This document shows, piece after piece, positions 17,199 to 26,100 of a DNA stretch of 64,000 nucleotides. This DNA is from an uncultured Chitinophaga sp. (GTDB taxonomy: Bacteria; Bacteroidota; Bacteroidia; Chitinophagales; Chitinophagaceae), in NCBI RefSeq assembly GCF_946479755.1, contig NZ_CAMLHC010000008.1:1-64000 (forward strand), in the 5' to 3' direction. Position 1 is the first letter of the stretch. Each line of letters starts with the position of its first letter. A model generated the notes under the pieces. It saw nothing but the letters and a program-made list of their open reading frames with translations. It was not told the DNA's origin and did not search any database. The position numbers and the translations under genes were made by a program.

Positions 17199-20100
17199 AT
17201 GCATTCAAACACTACTCCTAATTGCCCTTTTATTGCTGCCCCTATTACCCGGTCCTGGGCGAAGAGTGCCTTGAACACACCCGTGTTACTCTTCTTCAAA
17301 AGGCATACCCGTTTGTTTCTGGGAAACCTGTTGTTACTGCTGACGGCCTTCGGAATGATAGCACAACCGGCAACGGCGCAAACACAAACGCAGCGTGTGT
17401 ATGCAACCACACAAACCAATGCGGTGGACATCACCGGTATTGGCTTATGTGCATTGTGCGGTGTCAACAACCCCGGCAATGCGGTGGATGTTACCGGCAG
17501 CTTTCTGCAGACATCCTCCCAGATATCAGCACCGGTGGTGTTGAGTGTATTGGGGCAGGTAACTGTTTCCCAAACGCTCATCTTCCCTGCAGGCCAGCTT
17601 CCGACAGCTTCTACTCCGGCAGTGGTAAAAATCGGCGCAGGAGATGCATTGTCATTGGCGCTCGCAGGTTCCATCACTGTGCAGGCCTATAACGGCAACA
17701 CTCCGGTTGGCTCCCCCGCTCCTATTACAAATGCATTGCTCAACCTCCTTGCCAGCGGCAATCAGGCAGAGGTGTTTATACCCGCTCCGGGTGCTGCATA
17801 CGACAGAGTACGCGTGTCCATCCGGGCAGACCTGCTCTCTGCACTCGTGAATATTAATGTATACGCTGCTTATTATAATACACCGGCTACCGGCACCATC
17901 AACTGTAACACGCCCATCGATGTGCTGTACGGCGTGAACGGTACACTGGCCGGCGTAGGCTCCGTGTCTAATGCACCCAATGCAGCGGACGGCAACGTGG
18001 CCACCTTCGCACAAATGTTCTCTGCGGTAAGCACCACCTTAGCAGATAGCTATACTCAATTAACGGCGGTATATCCCGGACTGTCAAAAGCCGGTGATTC
18101 TGTTCGCATCGTTACTTCCAACGCCGGCGCACTGCTGAGCGCTCAACTACTGAATGCTATAACCATCGTCACCTATAACCAGGGCACCGTCGTGGATTCC
18201 CTGACAGGCAACAGCGCCCTGCTTAAAATAGATCTGCTCTCGGGAGGGTCGGGACCCCAAACCCTCACCTTCGCTTCTACGGGAGTGTTTGACCATATAC
18301 AGGTCAGGTTCGGCGCTATCGTGAGCGGGCTCGCCACCCTGAATGTGAACGAAATTCAGCGGTTCAGCCCCTCACCAGCTACCACCGGCGGCTCCGTCGT
18401 TAAAACCACCTGTCTGGGTACGCCGATCACCCTGAGTGTAAGCAATCCTGACAATGCGAATTACAACTATACCTGGTACGATTCTACCCAGACAACCGTG
18501 GTAGGCTCCGGCTCCAGCTTCCAGGCTCCTGCCACTACCGCCGGCGCTTTCCGGTATTATGTGTCTGCCAGCCTGAAAACCTGCTCCGCCTCTGAATCAG
18601 CCAAAGCACTGGTGACAGTCCTTGTCAACAACTTCGCTGCTGCCGCTGATATTACAGTGCCGCCCACCACCGCTGTCTGCGCAAACACTGCAACGATTAC
18701 ACCTACTGCAACCAACCCATCCGGTACACCTACCTTCAAATGGTATAAAGACATTAATAAAACCACCCAGATCACCGATGGACTGGTAGAAGGCGCCATC
18801 AGCTACGCGATCGACGCCGCTACCGGTAAACTGACCATCACAGGGCTCACTGCTCCGTCTACCACCTTCTATGTAAGTATCACCGACAGTACCCATTGTG
18901 AAAATCAGGCCGGCGCACTGGCTTCCGCCACCGTTACAGTAGGCACCAGCCCGGTACCGCCTGTAACAGCTTCCAGCGTTTCCGGTACCGTGAACCAGCC
19001 GGTCACGCTGACAGCCTCCGCCCCGGCCGGCACCATCGAATGGTACACAGATACCACCCTGGCGCCTGTGGCCACCGGTCCTTCTTATAATGTAGGTCCG
19101 TTCGCCACACCAGGTGTACATACCTACTTTGTAGGCGTTCGCCTCGCCGGTGGTTGCTCTTCTTCAAGAATTCGTGTAGATGTGACCGTTACCACAGCAG
19201 GTACGCCTGTCTCCTGTAACGCTGCTACGCAACAGGCTTCCGGCACTACCCTCGGATGTGTGCTTTGCGCCATTAACAATCCGACTTTCTCGGTAGACAG
19301 TGATCCGAATAACTTCACACAGCTGAATGTACCGGTAGGTCTGCTGGGTGGTGCTGCTTTCCAACAGCTCATCTTCCCGCAGCCCGGCGCCGCGTTAGAC
19401 AGCATCCGGTTTGACCTGGAATTCCCCGGCGGACTCGCAGACGTATCGCTCCTGGGCGGCGTAGTGCTGACCGTGGCCAATGGAACCACTGTGGTGGCGA
19501 GAGATACGCTCACCGAACTCCTCCACCTTACGCTGCTCACCAGCACCAGGGGTTATGTGACCATCCCGGCCAGAGGCGTGTTTGACCGCGTGGAAGTGAA
19601 AATGACCGGTACCCTGAACCTGCTGAATGCAGTGAATATATATGGTGCGCGCATCATCAGCCCCAACCCGACCACACTGGTACGTAACGTACAGGCCTGC
19701 GTTGGTTCCACTGCTACCCTCACCGCCACACCGGCGCCGGGTACCAGCGTTCAGTGGTATGCTGATTCCACCACCACTACAGCCCTGGGCCCCAATCCAT
19801 ATACAACACCGGTACTCAACACGGCCGGTACTGTAACTTACTGGGCACAGGTAATCGGTACCAACGGTTGCGCTAATCCTGATCGTATACCCGTTGTCGT
19901 TACTGTGAATGCACTGGCTACCGCCGCAGATATCAACATCGCTGATACCACCCTCGGCTGTGTAAGCAATACTGCTGTGCTGAAACCCACCTCTGCTACA
20001 GTATTGGATTCAGTATTCACCTGGTATAAAGACGCCAATAAGACAACTGCCATCACCAACGGCCTCACGGAAGGTGCGGTACACTACGCGCTGGATAGCG

Positions 20101-23100
20101 TGGGTAACCTCACCATCACCGGTCTGGCATTGGGCAACTATACTTATTATGTAGCCGTGAGCGGTTCCAACCGTTGCGAAAACGCAGCAGGCGCACTGAA
20201 GCCCGCCGTGGTAAGCATCGTGAACGCACCGGCTGCACCGGTAGTAACAGGCACAGTAGTAGTAGCTACCGGTCAACAGGCAACGCTCACCGCCTCCCCC
20301 GTTCCGGGCGCGGTGATCAACTGGTACGCCGACTCCACTACCACCACCATCGCCGGTACGGGTACCAGCTTCGTGGTAGGTCCGTTCACCAATCCTGGTA
20401 CTTACAGCTACTTCGCTGCTGTAAGCATCCCCGGCGCCTGCTCTTCTGCACGGGTACGTGTAAACGTAGAAGTGACCGGCCCGGTAATTCCTTCTCCGGA
20501 TTGTAATGTGCCGACCACCCAGGTGTCCGGCACTACCCTCGGTTGCGTACTCTGCTCCGTACAGAACCCGACCAATGACATCGACAGCTCTCAAACCAAC
20601 TTCACCCGCCTGAACATACCGGTAGGTTTACTCGGAGGCTCTGTATACCAACAGCTCATCTTCCCGAATCCGGGCGCGGCTGGCGACAGCATCCGTCTGA
20701 CCATGGCGGCCCCGGGCGGCCTGGCCGATGTAAGCCTGTTTGGTGGCGTGGTGATCACCCAATACAATGGTACTACTGCCGTGAAAGCGGATACCCTGGC
20801 TGACCTGCTGACACTGCGTCTGCTGAGCGGCCAGCAATTCTACGCTACCGTGGCAGCCACCGGTACTTACGACCGCGTGGAAGTGAAACTGACAGGTCTC
20901 GCCAACCTGCTCAACTCCATTGATATCTACGGCGCCCGCATCCTGTATCCGAACCCGGCCATCAGCGGTACCGGCGCTACTGTATGCGTAAACGAGAAAG
21001 CAACACTGTCTGTAACGCCTGCTGCCGGTACTACCGTACGCTGGTTTGCAGACTCCACCAGCACAACGGTATTGAGCAGCCAGAACACTTATACTACCGA
21101 TACCCTGAAAATACCCGGTAAAGTAACCTACTACGTACAGGTAGTAGGCGCTAACAATTGCGCTAACCCTGACCGTATACCCGTTAGCGTAGTGGTGAAA
21201 CCGCTGGGAACTCCGGCAAACATCAACCTGGCAGATACCATCTATCACTGCGAAAGCAATGTTATCACGCTGAAGCCTTTAACCACCACTGTTACCAACC
21301 CGGTATTCACCTGGTATAAAGACGCCAATAAAACCATCGCCATCACAGATGGTCTCACAGAAGGTGCGGTACACTACGCACTGGATAGTGTAGGCAACCT
21401 GTCCATCACCGGTCTCGTACAGGGCCTGTATCCTTATTATGTTGCCGTGAGCGGTTCCAGCCATTGCGAAAACGCAGCGGGAGCACTGAAGAAGACAACA
21501 GTGAAAGTGGTAGATGCTCCTGAATCACCATTGGTAACTGGTACTGTGACAGTAGCTACCGGGCAACAGGCAACGCTGACCGCCTCCTCCTCTATGCCGG
21601 GTGCGGTGATCAGGTGGTATGCAGACTCCACTACCACTACCATCGCCGGCACCGGTACCAGCTTCGTGGTGGGTCCGTTCAGTAACCCGGGCACCTACAG
21701 CTACTTCGCAGCAGTAGGTAGCAACACGAACATCTGCTCTTCTGCACGGGTACGTGTAGACGTAGTAGTGACCGGCCCGGTAATTCCTTCTCCGGATTGT
21801 AATGTACCAACCAGTCAGACTTCCGGTACCAGCCTCGGTTGCGTGCTTTGCTCCGTACAGAACCCGACCAATGACATCGACAGTTCTCAAACCAACTTCA
21901 CCCGCCTGAGCATGCCGGTAGGCTTACTCGGTGGCTCTGTATTCCAGAAACTCATCTTCCCGAACCCTGGCGCAGCCGGCGACAGCATCCGTCTCACTAT
22001 GGCAGCTCCGGGCGGTCTGGCAGATGTAAGCCTGTTTGGCGGCGTGGTGATTACCCAATACAATGGTACTACTGCCGTGAAAGCAGATACCCTGGCCGAC
22101 CTGCTGACACTGCGTCTGCTGAGCGGCCAGCAATTCTCTGCTACCGTGGCAGCCACCGGTACCTACGATCGCGTGGAAGTGAAACTCACCGGCCTCGCCA
22201 ATCTGCTCAACTCCATTGATATCTATGGCGCCCGCATCCTGTATCCGAACCCGACTATCAGCGGCACCGGCGATACCGTATGCGTGAACCAGAAAGCAAC
22301 ACTGTCTGTAACACCTGCTGCCGGCACCACTGTACGCTGGTATGCAAGTGCCACCAGCACCACGGTACTGAGCAGTCAGAACACTTATACTACCGACACC
22401 CTGAGAACACCAGGTATCGTTACTTACTACGTACAGGCGGTAGGCGCCAACAATTGCGCTAACCCCGACCGTGTACCCGTAAACGTTACCGTGTCTCCGG
22501 CTCCTGTAGTGCCCGGCCCGGACCAGACGCTTAACCTCTGTCCTGGTACCAGCGCTGCACTGGCGGTAACTAATCCGAACAACCAGCTTACCTATAACTG
22601 GTACAACGTGGCCACTGGCGGCACCAAACTGAACGCTGACAGCGGATACGTATTTAACGTACCAAATATTACCAAAGACACCACCTTCTATGTGGAAGCG
22701 GTAAGCGCCTGTGGTGCTGTTTCTCCGAGACAGGCATTCCACATCGTGATCTCTGCTTCCCTGAGCGCACCAGTGGTGACACCTAATCCGGACTCCGTAA
22801 ACATCGGCACACAGGCCGTGCTCAAAGCCACTTCCAACGCCGCCAACGTGGTATTCACCTGGTATGGCAGCCAGGCTGGCAACGACAGCCTGTTTACCGG
22901 TCCGACCTACGCACCGCCTACTCAGAATACGCCGGGCACTGTAACCTATTGGGTGAAAGCATCCATCAATGGTTCCTGCTCTTCTATCCGCGTACCTGCC
23001 GTAGTGGTGTACGGAACATTTAACACACCAACGCCGGTACCATGCGAAGGCGCTACCACCCAAACTATTGGCGGCAGTGGTCTCCTCGTACTGGGTAACG

Positions 23101-26100
23101 TATATAACCCGCAGCTGGCAGTAGATAACGACGCCAGCACGGCAGCATCTCTCGTGATCAACCTCGGTGCGCTGAATGCGACCGTATGGGAAAAAGCAGG
23201 CTTCAACGGCCTCTCCGCTCCTGGCGACACCGTAAGGGTGCTGCTCTCTGATCCGGGCGTGATATTGTCTGCATCACTGCTGGGCGGTGTACAGCTGACT
23301 ACTTATAACGGCAACGCTCCGCAGGACTCCGTGATCGTCAGCGACCCGCTGGTGAAACTCAGCCTCCTGAGCAATGGCACACAGGCTATCGCCGAATTTG
23401 TACCGACCAAACCATTCGACGCCGTGCAGGTGAAACTGAAATCCGGTATCGTGGGCGCGCTCACAGAAATCGGCTTCAACTACGCACAGCGCGCACTGGC
23501 CAAACCTGCTGTACAGGCTACCCAGGTAGCTGTTTGCGCAGGCAACACGGCAACGCTCAACGTACAGAATCCGGTGGCAGGCATCACTTACCGCTGGTAT
23601 ACTTCCAACGGTACTTACCTTACCGGTAAAGACGGCGCTACCCTGACTACCGGCGCGCTGACAGCAGATACCAGCTTCTTCGTGGAAGCTTTCCGCAATG
23701 GTTGCGCAAGCACAGGAAGAACACAGGTAGCTGTGAAAGTGGCTGCTGCTCCGGCTGCACCAACCGTACAATCCAATGATGTGAAAGTTTGTCCGGGTTC
23801 AGATGCGGTACTGGCCATCGCCAACCCGCTGGCAGGATACACCTACAACTGGTACAACGTAGCTACCGGTGGTACTAAACTGAACGCCGACAGCGGATTT
23901 ACCTATAAAGTGGTGAATGTAACGGCTGCTGCTACCTACTATGTGGAAGCATTCAACGACAGCTGTAACACTACCTCCGCTACCAGAACGGCTGTTAACG
24001 TGGGCACCGCAGCAACCCTGCCTGCTCCGACGGTAACACCAAACCCTGACACCGTGGTAGTCAACCAGCAACCGGTATTTACGGCATCTGCTTCTACTGC
24101 TAATGCACAGTTCTACTGGTTCGCTACCCAGACGGCCACAGACACCCTGTTTAAAGGTGCACAGTTTGCCGCACCGGCTTCCGCTACCGTAGGTACTAAA
24201 ACCTACTGGGTAGTAGCAGCCATCCCCGGCGGCTCCTGCTCTTCCGCAAGAGTACCGGTAACAGTAGTCACCGTTACCGACAGGCAGGACCCTGTGCCTT
24301 GCGAAGGCGCAAGCTCCTTCACCATCGGCGGCTCCGGCCTCCTGGTGCTGGGTAACGTGTACAACCCGCAACTGGCAGTTGACAACAGCGCCAATACTTA
24401 CTCTTCCCTCGTAATAGACCTCGGCATACTGAATGCCTCCGTTTGGGAAAGGGCCTTCTTCAACGGTGTCTCCACTCCGGGCGATACAGTGAAAGTAATG
24501 GTCACCAACCCGGGCCAGGTGCTCTCTGCCGCCTTATTGGCAAGCTTGCAGCTGACATCCTACAATGGTACTACAGCCGGTGACTCCGTACTGGTGTCCA
24601 ACCCGCTCGTTAATATCAACCTGCTCAGTGGTGGCAGAAGCGCACTGCTGTCCTTCGTACCCACCAAACCATTCACTGGTGTGGAAGTGAAACTGAAATC
24701 CGGTATCGCAGGCGCCCTCACCGAAGTAGGCTTCAACTACGCACAACGTGCGATCGTTCGGCCTACCGTGCAGGTGATCAACAGCAACATCTGTAAAGGT
24801 CAGCGGGCTACCCTCAAAGTGGTGAACCCTGCAGCAGGCGTTACCTACGGCTGGTACGACAGCAAAGGCAACCACCTGCTCGACAGCATCGCCTACCTGA
24901 CATCTCCGACCCTCGACTCCGGTACCTATACTTATACGGTAAGGGCTATGAGGAACAACTGTAGCGGCGCAGCGTCCCTGCCTGCAACAGTAACCGTGTA
25001 CGGTACTCCGGCCACTCCTGTTGCCACTAAAGACAGTGTCACTACCTGCGTGAACACACCGGTGACCCTCAGCGTAAACGCTGTACCGGGTGTTAACTTC
25101 AACTGGTACGATGCTGCCACCGGCGGCGCCAAACTGGCCTCCAATACCAATACATACACTACTCCGGCCAACCTCGCCGTAGGTACCTACAAATTCTATG
25201 TAGAAGGCGTGAACGCCAATAATTGTGCAAACGCAGGCGCCCGCGCCGTCATCACCCTGATGGTGACCAACGCTTCTACAGCGGCCGATATCAACGTGAC
25301 AGACCAGAACATCTGCGCAGGTGATACCGCCAGACTCACACCGACCTCTGCTACCGTGCAGAACCCGGTATTCAAATGGTACGCTAACCCGGATAAGACA
25401 GGTCCGATCACACAAGGTGTTAGCGCAGCCGGCGTGCTGACCATCTCCGGCCTTGCACAAGGCACCTACACCTACTACGTGAGCGTAAGCAGCGCCGGTA
25501 ACTGTGAAAACGCAGCCGGTGACCTGAAAGCAGCACACGTGACCGTGAACAAACGTTCTACGGCTGCCGATATCATCACAAGAGATACCACCGTATGTGC
25601 GAAAACAACCGTCACCCTGACTGCTTCCAGCACTACTGTGACCAACCCGGTATTCAAATGGTATAAAGATGCTGCCCTGCAAACACTGCTGTTTACCGGC
25701 GCATCCTACACCACACCGGTGATCACCGCCAATACTACTTACTATGTGACCGTAGAAGGAAGCAACAGCTGCGCCAATGCAGCCGGTGCAGCGAAAGCGG
25801 TGAACGTAAACCTCACCAGCATACAAACACCGACCATCTCCGCTTCCAATACCAATATCTGTGCAGGCGACTCCGTAGTCCTCTCCGTACAGAACCCGGT
25901 GAATACCCTTACTTACCGCTGGTACAATGTGGCCACCGGAGGTACCGCGCTCTTCACCGGACCGGTATACATCGTGAGAAACCTGACAGTGTCTACAGAC
26001 TTCTATGTACAGGCTTCCGCCGGCAGCTGCAGCGACACTACCCGTGTGAAAATATCCATCGGCGTAGGCACCGCACCAACACCGGTACTGGTAGCCAGCA

